From Ashinkailepas kermadecensis (lineage: Eukaryota; Arthropoda; Thecostraca; Neolepadidae), in assembly GCA_034440615.1 (NCBI GenBank), contig JAOTOM010004294.1, positions 62,001 through 126,000 on the forward strand: 64,000 bases of DNA, read 5' to 3'. Of the stretch, positions 11,330 to 23,592 are shown piece after piece. The notes under the pieces are model-generated. The model did not search any database. It was not told the origin of the DNA and saw nothing but the letters and a program-made list of their open reading frames with translations. The position numbers and the translations under genes were made by a program. The first letter of the stretch is position 1. Each line of letters begins with the position of its first letter.

Positions 11330-14300
11330 CAACTTGCAAAAATAAAAAATAAGCGGCTAAAATTAGTTTGTTGCTGGGGGGGGGGGATTTTTGGGAGTGC
11401 CAGACCATAAAGGTCATTTGCGCCGCCTTTAAAACGAGTACGTTACATGTCTGTCTTTAAAGCAAGTGTTTGCAAGTAAAGTGCAGGCAAGTTTGTTGCT
11501 GCTAAACAGGCATTTGATGATATTGCGCGACGGTAAATATTGAACCATGCTATTTATGGAACACTGTATGCTCATTCATTTCACTGCACGAGTGCAGAAA
11601 ATAATAGCTTGCATCATAAATTGATCTAATGTAACCACTTAGCATCCAAAGAGTATCAAAAAGTAACTAACTTAATAGTAACTGCCATCAAGCATGCCTG
11701 GAACTTCATTCTAGCATGGCATTAACGATCATCGCAGTGGCACCGCCTTTAGTAAGGAAATTATAAAATGTAGAGCCAATTAGCAGCGCAATCTACGAGC
11801 CTGTCGGAGTCCATAGGCGCCTCCGCCTCTGAGGAATTTGACCGAGTCTGTGCTGGTCACCTCCGCCTTTCCTCTGCCTTTCCACTGCCTTTCCTCTGCC
11901 TTTCCTCTGCCTCTCCACTCGTCCGCTCTGAACCTGATCAGGGACACACGGATCCCTGACGAGATCTCGAGACTACGACAGTTATATCACCCCAGAAGCA
12001 GTAAGAATGGAGAAGGGAAGCAGGGATGGGGTGGAGGTGAACCCTCTCTCCTTCGCAGAGGTGGTAGCGCGGTAATTGTCGCGATCTCGAAGTGCCACCC
12101 GACCCTATTCCTTGGGACGACAGAACCCGAGGAATTGGTACAGCGGATATCGAAACCGTTTCCGACGGGAAGTCAACTTCGGCAACCTTCTAAGTCGGCT
12201 TAGAGAAATTATTGAGCGTGCTCAATGGTGAGAGTTCCATGCCATTAGCTGACGGAGTCCTTGAACTGCCACGCGGCTGTTTCAAGCAGCAGATTCATAC
12301 AATGCAATGACCATCGTCGAATCGCTGAGGTCACCAAGAAGTAGGAGGGCCGTACACGTGCGATAGTAGGAGGGCCGTAGCCGTAACACGTGTGCCGCAC
12401 GACCATGACGGCGATGCCACTCATGATTGGTGCGTAGTGATGCACTGAGTAACCATACGCTTATGAGTTGGATTCCGTCCCCTTTTGTGGATTTTCATCG
12501 TGTCCAATTCGATATTTTTGGAAGAAGAGAAATAATTTCTGGCGTGAGACGAATGCACAACATTCATCACCACGTCGCAGGATGGTGCCGAGTTTAGTCG
12601 TCACTGCACCCATGTTTGTCCCATGTGTGACGTTTAACAGTTCCGTTACGTATTTTACTGTTGAGTAAAATACGCATGAAGGGCAAATTGCATGCTTTAT
12701 ATGTGACATCAGTGTGTTGTTCTAAGGAAGCATAAAATGTCTCGAACTTCTCGAGTTTCGGGTAATGGAATCCACCCTTCACTTCTTTCATCAACAATGT
12801 CCCAAATCGATAGCTTAACACGATTGGTGTCGCTCTAGTTAGCATAGCAATTCGACTAACAAGTTTCCAATTCTAAGCGATTGGTAGACGGAACAAGAAT
12901 ATGGCAGTTTCCAACAACGCCTATACACCAAGATGTACAACTTACTTGGGGAAGTAATGGTTTTAAAAAATCCAGGAATTTATGCATACAGATCGAGGAT
13001 CTCTGGATTAGAATTAGATTCCAAACAAAGTGACATTTCAGTGATTAAGCCATAATTATAAGTTTTCCCTTTTAATTACTGAGTCCATCCCTCTTATATA
13101 TTTATATTTTATTTGGAGACACACTACACAGAAGTGTTCATTTGTTTTGAGCTCACTCGAAGGATTGATTTTGTCGATACGGTTTGTGTGCCGTCCAACA
13201 AGGGGTAATTATTTGTAAGCCTCGGAGTGGAACGGCATACGCTCCCTACCCCATTGGAATCTGAAGCCTGGGGACGAGACCACACAATAATAGGCTGAAG
13301 CAATGTGATACAAAATGCGACATCTCCCACGGTCGGTTTAGGAAATACTGGCGATTGTCACCAACGCGTTGGTGGCCGCTGCAACGGCCGCGGCATGACC
13401 AACTTTTCACCTCTACATCAGCGAGACGAGACTGGAGCGAGCATGACCAGTTCATCTCTCTCATGCCTGCCTTGCCCCGTACCCCCGTACAGCGGGGCGT
13501 GTCCTGACAACACGGCCGTCTGTCGGTGACCTTGATCGGCCGACGGTGCGCATGTCGTGTTTAGAGCGGTGGCGATAGTGGTTTGATGGGCGCCGCCAGA
13601 CGTTATGTGATATCCTTGACGTCCCAGACACGACGACCGTGGGAACACGACACGAGACGCGACTCACGTGAAAAACCGGACCGGCTGCACAAGATAGACG
13701 GAAGTCGTCCCTGTCCTCTGCGTGACTGCGCCCGGCACGACCAGCTTCGGCTTCACCAGGACAGCACACCAGAGATTCAACTGGGCTGGTGGTTGGGGGT
13801 TGCTTCTATACGTGTAGGTGGAGTTCCCTATCTCTTTGCAGTGGCTCCAGCTTAGAGCTTGGTCATCACCCATCAAATAGATGACTCCACGTTCAGGACT
13901 GTATCGGTGTCATCGATCAAGATCGTCGTGAAGTGGGCGTGACGGGATCGGCGAACGCCTCCCCTTCACCCGCCGAAAAGAAAACCTCAGCACGAACCCC
14001 GCGGCGCCGCACGGTGAATTGCGAGCTGCAACAACTTTTACCCCACCGCCACCGCGGCAGCCGGGGAGGACTTTCGCCGTCTCAGGAGCAACACCGCCGA
14101 CTGAGGTCAGATTTGTGAGTGACGTCACGGGGCGAGGTCCGTTACGCGAGTGACGTCACCAGCTGGGCGTGGACGACTGCGCGTCGCACGCGGTGCCGGT
14201 GCACATTCCGACGGCCGGCCGCGTGGCCGCGTGAGAAGGCCGGCGGCAGTACTGCGGTCGACGGCCGGCCCGGCTGCTGCCTGCCGCACCGCCCGCAGCC

Positions 14301-14414
14301 GGCCCCGACCACACGGTTTTCGCTTGGGGAGGTGAAGGGGGGGGGAGCGCCATCCTGCCCCGCCGGGTTCACACTGATCCTGGCTCGTGACGCCGGTAGA
14401 GTCCTGGCCTGTGA
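11330..14414. other. Unassigned sequence with pyrimidine tract and CRE-type palindromes
   Basis: No domain-bearing frame is recognised. A G9 run lies at about 11377-11386, and a CCTTTCCTCTG pyrimidine repeat at 11865-11925. Between 13900 and 14400 the sequence is GC- and CpG-rich with two GTGACGTCAC palindromes (14119 and 14150), which could mark a regulatory region. Moderately long frames near 12460-12840 on the minus strand match nothing I know. Confidence 0.45.
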
Positions 14415-14418
14415 CGGC

Positions 14419-14812
14419 GGCTGGGCGATGGTCGGGTGCTACATTACAGCGATGGTCCACAGCGATGGTCGGGTGCTACATTACAGCGATGGTCCACAGC
14501 GATGGTCGGGCGATGGTAGGCGATGCTGGGCGATGGTCGGGCGATGCTGGGCGATGGTCGGGCGATGGTCGGGTGCTACATTACAGCGATGGTCCACAGC
14601 GATGGTCGGGCGATGCTGGGCGATGGTCGGGTGCTACATTACAGCGATGGTCCACAGCGATGGTCGGGCGATGCTGGGCGATGGTCGGGCGATGCTGGGC
14701 GATGGTCGGACGATGCTGGGCGATGGTCGGGCGATGGTCGGGTGCTACATTACAGCGATGGTCGGGCGATGCTGGGCGATGGTCGGGCGATGCTGGGCGA
14801 TGGTCGGGCACC
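14419..14812. repeat. Composite minisatellite built on GCGATGGTCGG
   Basis: Two unit types are interleaved: a 21-bp unit (GGGCGATGCTGGGCGATGGTC) and a longer one of about 37 bp containing GGTGCTACATTACAGCGATG. The pattern suggests a higher-order repeat. All plus frames remain open, which explains the 258-residue frame starting at 14119; I do not consider that frame a gene. Confidence 0.85.
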
Positions 14813-15328
14813 ACATTGTCAGCAACTGCCGGCGGCTGTCGGACTATTGGCCGGCGTCGTTATCTGCCGCAATAGCCAGGGTTACCCCAGGATGAAGTAC
14901 CCCGGGTCAGCAGTGCAATACGGTGCCTCCCGGGGTCATCACAGGAAAACATCACTCTGGACCAACTGCCAGCCATATCGCCCGGATCAATGCGCAAGGG
15001 CTAGTTATATAGCGATACCGCTGGTCAGTACCATTCCAGTTATATGGGGTCACCACGCATTGGTGCATTGCATAAATGCCGTAGCATTACGTGTATTCAG
15101 GGGTCACTATACACCATGCGCTATGCACTGGTCAAACATTATCGGAGTCGATGGCCATTAGCAGCGGGAACCCATGACTATGCACACCACTGCTCGCGTC
15201 CGACCTTTCACTGACCTCGCTGACTGAGGTCAGCGCTCAGCGGCGTCTTCCGAATCACTATTACACGGCAATGACCTGAATGCGATTCCTGGGGGCACCC
15301 AGGGTGATGACACTGAGATAATCACCGA

Positions 15329-16195
15329 GAGGACTGTGGACTGTCCGTGAGGTGTGTCCGGGAATACACTGAGATACTCACCGAAAGGACTGTCCGTGAG
15401 CTGTGTCCGGGAATGCACTGCGATACTCACCGCGAGGACTGTCCGTGAGCTGTGTCCGGGATTACACTGGGATACTCACCGCGAGGACTGTCCGTGGGCT
15501 GTGTCCGGGATTACACTGGGATACTCACCGAGAGGACTGTCCGTGGGCTGTATCCGGAAATACACTGAGATACTCACCGAGAGGACTGTCCGTGAGCGGT
15601 GTCCGGGAATACACTGAGACACTCACCGCGAGGACTGTCCGTGAGCGGTGTCCGGGAATACACTGGGATACTCACCGCGAGGACTGTCCGTGAGCTGTGT
15701 CCGGGAATACACTGAGATACTCACCGCGAGGACTGTCCGTGAGCTGTGTCCGGGAATACACTGAGATACTCACCGCGAGGACTGTCCGTGAGCTGTATCC
15801 GGGAATACACTGAAATACTTACCGCGAGGACTGTCCGTGAGCGGTGTCCGGGAATACACTGAGACACTCACCGCGAGGACTGTCCGTGAGCGGTGTCCGG
15901 GAATACACTAAGATACTCACCGTGAGGACTGTCCGTGAGCGGTGTCCGGGAATACACTGGGATACTCACCGCGAGGACTGTCCGTGAGCTGTGTCCGGGA
16001 ATACACTGAGATACTCACCGCGAGGACTGTCCGTGAGCGGTGTCCGGGAATACACTGAGATACTCACCGCGAGGACTGTCCGTGAGCGGTGTCCGGAAAT
16101 GCACTGAGATACTCACCGCGAGGACTGTCCGTGAGCGGAGTCCGGGAATACACTGGGGTACTCACCGCGAGGACTGTCGTGAGAGGTGTCCAGGA
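15329..16195. repeat. 49-bp minisatellite, about 17 copies
   Basis: GAGGACTGTCCGTGAG recurs every 49 bp (GGAC at 15387, 15436 and onward). On the minus strand most units contain GCGGTGAGTATCTCAG, which has a full GTGAGT splice-donor core. It ends 35 bp from the 3' terminus of the CR1-like element at 16231. Confidence 0.93.
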
Positions 16196-16230
16196 ATAGC
16201 ACACGGATAGCATGGTGTTTCCAGGCATGT

Positions 16231-16785
16231 CATAAAGTCATAAAGTCATAAAGTATTAAGGCTTAATAAGAGCCACAGGGGCCCATCTGGGTTAAGCCTA
16301 TCTAGAAAAGGTACTAGAATGTACATACTCCCACCCCAATCAATCCCTTATCCCAAGTTCCTAGGAAGCTATATATCCCAGCCCATCTAACACCACTCAC
16401 TTGCTACCGCCTAACACCCTCAATAATCACAAGCTCCTCCCATCACACCCATCGTGCCACCATAGACAACCTCATCAGCATCACATCCCGAAGGAAGGTG
16501 CCGAATCCACTGCTAGGCACATCCCACAGAAATTCATAAAGCGTTCAGACTTAATAAGAGACTCACGTGCTATTGCATAATACACTCAACAATTACAAAC
16601 TCCTCCCATCATACACATTGTGCTACCATAGACAATCTCATCAGTATCACATCCCGAAGGAAGGTGCTGAATCCACTGCTAGGTACACCCTATATAAAGT
16701 TATAAAGCATTTAGACTTAATAAGAGACTCACTTGCTATTTCATAACACAGTCAACAATTACAAACTCCTCCCAACTCCCACTCC
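16231..16785 (-). repeat. Internally duplicated 3' UTR of the CR1-like element
   Basis: The block AGACTTAATAAGAGACTCAC through ACAAACTCCTCCCA and ACATCCCGAAGGAAGGTGC occurs about three times (near 16255-16535, 16540-16700 and 16705-16775). The last copy passes into the coding end. Each copy is bounded by an octamer-like CATAAAG word, which suggests that the terminal repeat was copied internally. Confidence 0.7.
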
Positions 16786-17168
16786 TCCTTGTCGATCAAC
16801 CTTCCCTGGAATACAGAAAACAATCCCCTATTCTTATAATAATTGTCTATGCCGTTTTTAAAGATGTTCAGTGTGTTGCTACTGACAATGGTTCCTGGCA
16901 GCTGGTTCCAGTGTTCTACTACCCTGTTGGTGAAGAAAGACTGTCTTAACCTTGTCCTGCTGTGATTAACTTTAATTTTGAATTGATGACCTCTAATTGC
17001 ATCATTTCTGTTAAATTCAAACATTTCCCTGAGATATCCCTGTTCCTGACCATGAACAAATTTAAAAACCTCGATGAGATCTCCTCTCAGCCTTCTATAT
17101 CTAAGTGAAAACATGTTCAATTTCTTCAGTCGTTCCTCATATTCCAGGTTGCCTATACCATTAACCAT
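16752..17168 (-). pseudogene. C-terminal segment of the CR1-like ORF2
   Basis: This frame continues the RT polypeptide after a frameshift at about 17165-17177. It reads GNLEYEERLKKLNMFSLRYR and then FKFVHG, FNRNDAIRGHQ and RLRQSFFTNRVVEHWNQLP, a tail typical of CR1/Jockey-group elements. It terminates at 16752, where the duplicated 3' UTR begins. Confidence 0.8.
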
Positions 17169-18702
17169 TTTTGTTGCCCTTTTGTACTCTCTCTAAAAGC
17201 CAACAATCTTTCTCATAACTAGGGGACCAAGCTTGGACACTGTATTCCAAATGTGGCCTGACATATGCACAGTAAAGCTTCCTGATGACCTCCTCACTTT
17301 TGTATGACACATTCCTCTGTATTGCCCCAAGCATTCTTAGTGCCTTCTTCCTGGATTCTTTGGTCTGTTCTGATGCCCCCAATTTTGTGTTCAAAATAAC
17401 ACCTAAGTCCTTCTCCTGCTGAGTCACAGATAGTACTTGGCCACCCATCAAGTATGGAGCCTTCATATGCTGCCTACCTACATGCATGACTTTGCACTTA
17501 TCAAAATTAAACTTCATTTGCCATTTTTCGGACCACTTCACTAGCTCGTCTAAGTCTTTCTGCAGCAAAACCTGCTCATTTTGCCCTGTTATTGCCCTAA
17601 AGATCTTCAAATCATCCGCAAATTTCAAAACCTTACTGCTTAGGCCACATTCAATGCTATTCACATATATAATGAACAATAGTGGCCCCAGTACCGACCC
17701 CTGGGGGACTCGACTAAGAACATTTTGCCATGATGACTTTGTACCATTTAGCATCACTCTCTGCTGTCTATCTGAAAGCCACAACTCTATCCATTTTAGG
17801 ATGCTACCTGCAATACCATGGACCTGAAGCTGCATCATTAACCGTTTATGGGGTACCTTGTCAAAGGCCTTACTAAAGTCAAGATATGCTACATCAACCT
17901 GATTTCCCTGATCAAATTGTTCTGTAGCAAAATTCAAAAAGTCCAAGAGATTTGTGAGGCACGATCGCCCTTTTCTAAACCCATGTTGAGTATCTTGAAT
18001 CAATTTGTTTCCTTCCAGAAAACTAACTATTCTATCCTTGATAATTGATTCGAGTACCTTGCAGACTAGGGATGTGAGGCTTACTGGCCTATAGTTTTCA
18101 ACTTTCCCTCTTTCTCCTTTCTTGAAAATAGGAACTACATTTGCCCTTTTCCAATCTGTTGGAATTTCATTTTGCGAAACTGATCTACAAAATATTATAC
18201 TAAGTGGAATTGCCACTTCCTTTTCAGCTTCCCGCAATACCCTAGCATAAATTCCATCGGGTCCTGCTGCCTTGTTTGTCTTTATTTTTCTGATATAATT
18301 GAAAACAATATCACTATCAATGAAATCAACATCGTGTATCTGATCACCTGTCACTGAACTGTGGTTCACGGTTGGCAGATTAGTCACATCCTCCACTGTA
18401 AACACTGATTTAAACTGCTTGCTCAGCTCCTCAACCATCTCACTATCCTCACTCAATATAGTCCCATTTACATTCAGTGGACCAATTGTGCTTGAAACTT
18501 TACTTAGCTTGTAGAAACTAAAGAACTTTTTACTGTCCCCATTACAGTTCCTAGCCAAATCCAATTCTTTTGCTCGCTTTGCTGCTCTGATTTTCTGCTT
18601 CACAGCGTCTCTAGATTTTTGATACGACCTTAGATTTACGATATTTGAAGCCTCCTTAAATACTCTAAATGCACCTTTCTTAGCCTTAATTGCTTTCATC
18701 AC
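17161..18702 (-). pseudogene. CR1-like reverse transcriptase (RT core intact)
   Basis: A 513-residue frame carries the RT signature in order: PIFKKG (about 191-196), NYRPVSLTS (about 203), GFRKGRS (241-247), YLDFSKAFDKVPH (about 273-285), VPQGSVLGPLLF (332-343) and FADD (361-364). All three catalytic aspartates (D275, D363, D364) are present. The family copies its own RNA into DNA at a nicked target. The frame is not full length: the endonuclease part is in another frame upstream and the C-terminal part is shifted at about 17170. The methionine at 18702 is therefore not a true start. The copy looks fairly young because the RT core lacks stops. Confidence 0.88.
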
Positions 18703-18865
18703 ATCTGGTGTAAGCCATGCTGGCTTTCCTACCCTTCTTTGCGCCTTTGCTTTTGGGGGACATGTCTAATCTGAATTTCCTCAAGTAGGATTTGAACTTT
18801 TCCCACATTTCACAGGCATTTAAATCAAAGAATTATTCTTCCCATTTTATGGCACTTAAAGCCTC

Positions 18866-19170
18866 TCACATGCAGGCAAAGTCTGCCCTGTTAAAATTTG
18901 GAATCTTTGCCAAATTATCCTTGATTGTCCCTGATACCTGTGCCTTGAATCTCACTATGTTATGGTCACTTCTTCCCAGAGTTTCTCCTACAGTCAAGTC
19001 TTGAACTAAATCACTTAAATCTGAGAAGACAAGGTCCAAGAATGAGCCCTGCCTGGTTGGTTCCATTACAAACTGGTGTAAGAACAAGTCCTCTTCAAGG
19101 CATTTCCTAAACAGTTTACATGATGGGGAGCCAACACCAACATTTTCATATCCTTTTATGAATGATAAAC
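18866..19170 (-). pseudogene. C-terminal end of the CR1-like endonuclease domain
   Basis: The minus frame contains EPTRQGSFLDLVFSD and then LGRSDHNIVRF. The motif LDLVF...SDHN matches the end of APE-type endonucleases of CR1-group LINEs, with the SDH catalytic/metal-site motif present. The upstream part of the domain is missing because of 5' truncation. It is separated from the RT frame by a frame change near 18750-18860. Confidence 0.8.
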
Positions 19171-19189
19171 ACTTACACCTGCCTGCATG

Positions 19190-19330
19190 TGTTCCAGGCA
19201 GGCTGTAGGTAAGTGTAAGTGTTCCCTGGTAAGTGTAGGAGTGTAGGCAAGTGTAAGTGTTCTGGGGTAAGTGTAAGAGTGTAGGTAAGTGCAAGTGTTC
19301 TCGGGTTGGTGTAAGTGTTCCCGGGTGCCG
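19190..19330. repeat. GTAAGTGTAAGTGTTC minisatellite at the CR1 junction
   Basis: GTAAGTGTAAGTGTTCCC-like words repeat about six times with variable spacing. The array abuts the 5' break of the CR1-like element. It arose either at the insertion site before integration or by later slippage. Confidence 0.8.
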
Positions 19331-21484
19331 ATGCGATTGCCCATTGGCAATCACTTCGGGTGGCACCGCATTCCCATTCCTCTAGGTGAAGATCTGCGGA
19401 AGTACATTCAGGAATTTCCCCTGTAATTGAGACCTTAGCTACAATCTTATCAGGTGATACCTTGGTATTAATTACGAGCGAGCAGGGAACCGGAGTGAGT
19501 CACAAACTCCCGCGTGTACGGGACAAGAGGCGATCTTGATGACCCTGTCAGGATCGATATGGCTCGGCTCGACCCGGTCAAATTGTCTCGCTTTTGAAAT
19601 CTTAATAATTGACATTGGCCCCTAGTGACGTCACTTTTGGGGGGATAACATTTTGGGGGTGGTGTTTGGCCCAACTCGTCGAGCGCTTTCCGATGACACC
19701 TCTTTTGTTTTCGTGCGACGCTTAGTTTGAAGATTAGAGGAGGTGTATCAATACCCTTCCCGAGACGGGGTGTGAGGATATGACCGGAAAGACGGGTTAA
19801 ATAACCAAAGGTTATTTATAATATTGCATATAGGATATAATATGGAATATGAAGTATAAATAACCTAAGCCAAATATAAATAACCAAATATAAATAACCA
19901 AACTAAATGGAAAATAATATGGAATATAAATCACCAAAGGTTATTTATATTCCATTAGTTAGTTATATTCCAGCTGGTAACCAGCATAGTCACTTAAAAA
20001 GAGCATTTTTTTGCTAATGGATGATTACCTCGTACCCATTTGACCATGTCTCACTATGCTGAAATGAGGAACACAGCGACGAGATCCCGACTAGCGTTGT
20101 TTTTCTACTTTGCGGTTGTTGTTGACCAATACCAGGCGGCAGACACCGGCTTTCCCCCGCCATTTGGATTCAGGAGATAGATCACTCTCAATATTTTGGA
20201 AATTTACAATTACGCCCACGGGCGTAGGATGAGAACAATGGACCTGAACCATGATACGCCCCTCAGCAATCTTGGCCTGGCGAAGGTCACCATGGATGCG
20301 GGCACACCTAGATGTATGACAATAACTGCTTCCGAACGCTAAATATATATCTTAGGTTGGAAGGACTAAAACCGCACATATTTTCGCCTGCTTTTGTATT
20401 AGCTCCGTGGCACCTTAGCCCGGCTCCAGCCACAGCTGCTGTACGCGTCCTTTGGCGCCACGGAGTTCCGTCCGTGACCCAATTTTCTGGCGGCCCACCT
20501 CGCCTAGTAGTAATGAATATTCATTCCAACCATTTGCCTGCGTAAGCAATGTGTGGTCATCAACACATTGCCAAGAGGAAGACCACATACGTCAGATGAT
20601 CTCAGACAAGAGCACCCCAAGTATTGCCCGGATGAGAAGTATGGGGAAATGTGTGCCCACGTTGCGGCGGAGTGCATATGCGATTACCATATCGCCGTTG
20701 GCAGCTCGCTACACCATTGTCATGTATAGGGGCGCAGCTGGTGTCTCGGGAGAGTCTGGTGACGCCCCCTCCCCCGGGAGAGTTTGGTGTTCTTTTGTGA
20801 TGTGGAAGGCAGCAAGCTTTCGCAGCTCGCTGCCAACGCTGCAGATTTATGGAGCATTGAGTGCTCCATTAGTAATGAAGATAGCGGCGAGGTAGAACGA
20901 TCCATGGAGTGAAATTGCATCTAGTCCATGAAATTGTATTGATCTGCGATTGCTACTCGGGTGAACGATCCAAGTGGGTATCGGTGGCATGTGACGCGAC
21001 ATCGTCAGCTGGTGACAATCGTGGACCGCTGCAGCTGTAGAGGCCCGGACACGGCGCTCGCAACTGGATGCCACTCGAATTGGAATTGGAATTGCGCCTG
21101 AACACAAAGCCCGCCCGACCGTTTCCCGGGCCGCACGCGATGCGCGCGGCCCTGTGTCCCGGTCCAAGGATCCCGGTCGGCTGCCTTCGCGGCTTCGTGT
21201 TGTTTGCTGTGCGGGAAATGCTAACTGCCTGCGTTTTCCGGCCGAGATAATGACTGCAATCACGGCGCACGGCCGTCCAAACATTGCCACCCAACTGCTG
21301 GGGCGTTGTTAAGAGATGCCGTCCAGGCGGCCGGCCATGTCGGACGGACACCTCCACACGCCAGCTGGGCGTCCCGAGGCCAGCCGACCGCTGGGCCGGC
21401 GTTAGTCCGATGGACGGAGCCGCGCTGAGCGGCTGCATGCGGCGTGAACTGAGTGGGAAGGCCGTGCAACACACACGGGCGTGA
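19331..21484. other. Unassigned sequence including a palindromic AT-rich island
   Basis: At 19795-19985 words such as TAAATAACCAAAGGTTATTTA and repeated AAATATAAATAACC make an AT-rich, partly palindromic block. GTGACGTCAC is at 19625-19634, followed by TTTTGGGGGGATAAC, which resembles transposon-end sequence. The 20400-21480 part is GC-rich, with no frame I recognise. Confidence 0.45.
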
Positions 21485-21612
21485 CACAGCGTGACACCTG
21501 TGCTATTTCGACAGTTAGACTCGTTACACAGCGTGGCACCTGTGCTATTTCGACAGTTCGACGCTTGACACAGCGTGGCACCTGTGCTATTTCGACAGTT
21601 CGACGAAGTGCA
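21485..21612. repeat. 42-bp tandem repeat, 3 copies
   Basis: CACAGCGTGACACCTGTGC starts at 21485, with close copies at 21527 and 21569 (period 42). Each contains CTATTTCGACAGTT. The array decays after about 21605. Confidence 0.9.
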
Positions 21613-21894
21613 TTTAAGTTTGAGATGCGTCCATCATACGGGGAAAGTCGGCTGGATCTTGGCAACATTACAGCGAACTTTGGCTGAATTAAGAAGTATT
21701 TCAGTGCCTATTTACCGACAGTGTGGGCACTATTTGCACCGACAGGCTCCTCTGCCTACTATGTATCATGCGTTCCACGTTTGAATGCACTATGCCAAAT
21801 TATCGAAATAAGTTTCAGTTATTTCAGAGACTCATGTATTTCCACGAAAACAGAACACAATGGGGTGTATGTCAACATATGCTGACGAGACGCC

Positions 21895-23592
21895 ATGGTT
21901 TGGGTCGGGTCACATGTTCCCTGTCGCGGTATAGTGCCAGATCCAGTGCCTGTAGCAGGGAGAGCCCTACAGTTGGGGTCGGGTCACACGTTCCCTGTCG
22001 CGGTATGGTGGCCGATCCTCTGTCTGCAGCAGGGGAGCCCTACAGTTGGGGTCGGGTCACACGTTCCCTGTCGCGGTATGGTGGCCGATCCTCTGTCTGC
22101 AGGGGCCCCAGTTGGGGGGCCCACGTTCCCTGTCGCGGTATGGTGGTCGATCCTCTGTCTGGGGAGCCTACAGTTGAGGGGCCACACGTTCCCTGTCGCG
22201 GTATGGTGGCCGATCCTCTGTCTGCAGCAGGGGAGCCCTACAGTTAGGGTCGGGCCACCTTTTTCCTGTCGCGGTATGGTGGCCGATCCTCTGTCTGCAG
22301 CAGGGGAGGTCGGGCCACAGTTCTGTCGCGTATGGCCACACGTTCCCTGTCGCGGTATGGTGGCCGATCCTCTGTCTGCAGCAGGGGAGCCCTACAGTTG
22401 GGGTCGGGTCACACGTTGTGGGTATGGTGGCCTTGCCTGCAGAGGGGAGCCCTTCATTTTGAGGTCGGGCCACACGTTCCCTGTCGCGGTATGGTGGCCG
22501 ATCCTCTGTCTGCAGCAGGGGAGCCCTACAGTTGGGGTCGGGCCACACGTTCCCTGTCGCGGTATGGTGGCCGATCCTCTGTCTGCAGCAGGGGAGCCCT
22601 ACAGTTGGGGTCGGGCCACACGTTCCTGTCGCGGTATGGTGCCCGAGCCTGTCCTAGAGGGGGTTGAGGTCCACACGTTCCCTGTCGCGGTATGGTGGCC
22701 GATCCTCTGTCTGCAGCAGGGGAGCCCTACAGTTGAGGTCGGGCCACACGTTCCCTGTCGCGGTATGGTGGCCGATCCTCTGTCTGCAGCAGGGGAGCCC
22801 TACAGTTGGGGTCGGGTCACACGTTCCCTGTCGCGGTATGGTGGCCGATCCTCTGTCTGCAGCAGGGGAGCCCTACAGTTGGGGTCGGGCCACACGTTCC
22901 CTGTCGCGGTATGGTGGCCGATCCTCTGTCTGCAGCAGGGGAGCCCTACAGTTGGGGTCGGGCCACACGTTCCCTGTCGCGGTATGGTGGCCGATCCTCT
23001 GTCTGCAGCAGGGGAGCCCTACAGTTGGGGTCGGGCCACACGTTCCCTGTCGCGGTATGGTGGCCGATCCTCTGTCTGCAGCAGGGGAGCCCTACAGTTG
23101 GGGTCGGGCCACACGTTCCCTGTCGCGGTATGGTGGCCGATCCTCTGTCTGCAGCAGGGGAGCCCTACAGTTGGGGTCGGGTCACACGTTCCCTGTCGCG
23201 GTATGGTGGCCGATCCTCTGTCTGCAGCAGGGGAGCCCTACAGTTGGGGTCGGGTCACACGTTCCCTGTCGCGGTATGGTGGCCGATCCTCTGTCTGCAG
23301 CAGGGGAGCCCTACAGTTGGGGTCGGGTCACACGTTCCCTGTCGCGGTATGGTGGCCGATCCTCTGTCTGCAGCAGGGGAGCCCTACAGTTGGGGTCGGG
23401 TCACACGTTCCCTGTCGCGGTATGGTGGCCGATCCTCTGTCTGCAGCAGGGGAGCCCTACAGTTGGGGTCGGGTCACACGTTCCCTGTCGCGGTATGGTG
23501 GCCGATCCTCTGTCTGCAGCAGGGGAGCCCTACAGTTGGGGTCGAGCCACACGTTCCCTGTCGTGATATGGTGTGCAATCCTGCGCCTGCAG
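21895..23592. repeat. 73-bp minisatellite, about 23 copies
   Basis: The unit is 73 bp (for example GTTGGGG at 22531 and 22604) and includes CACACGTTCCCTGTCGCGG, TATGGTGGCCGATCCTCTGT and CTGCAGCAGGGGAGCCC. The left third (21895-22670) has deleted and scrambled units; the right part is almost perfect, differing mostly at GGGTCACAC versus GGGCCACAC. Since 73 is 3x24+1, a single frame cycles through all three phases of the unit. None of the phases contains a stop, which produces an open stretch of 566 codons. I do not call it a gene. Confidence 0.95.

Larger units (their letters stand above)
16231..19185 (-). mobile_element. CR1-like non-LTR retrotransposon, 5' truncated
   Basis: On the minus strand the order is end of an endonuclease domain (about 19150-18866), reverse transcriptase (18702-17161), C-terminal part (17168-16752) and 3' UTR ending at 16231. 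The terminus carries three direct copies of the octamer ACTTTATG (CATAAAGT on the + strand, 16231-16254). A short repeated octamer instead of poly(A) is a hallmark of CR1 elements. The 5' side stops inside the endonuclease domain, next to a GTAAGTGT minisatellite at 19190. Truncation at the 5' end is normal for target-primed integration. Confidence 0.85.

Noticed and set aside
14119..14895. 258-residue frame over the GCGATGGTCGG array
   Set aside because: Most of it is repeat; the non-repeat start is Arg/Gly-rich GC sequence open in several frames on both strands.
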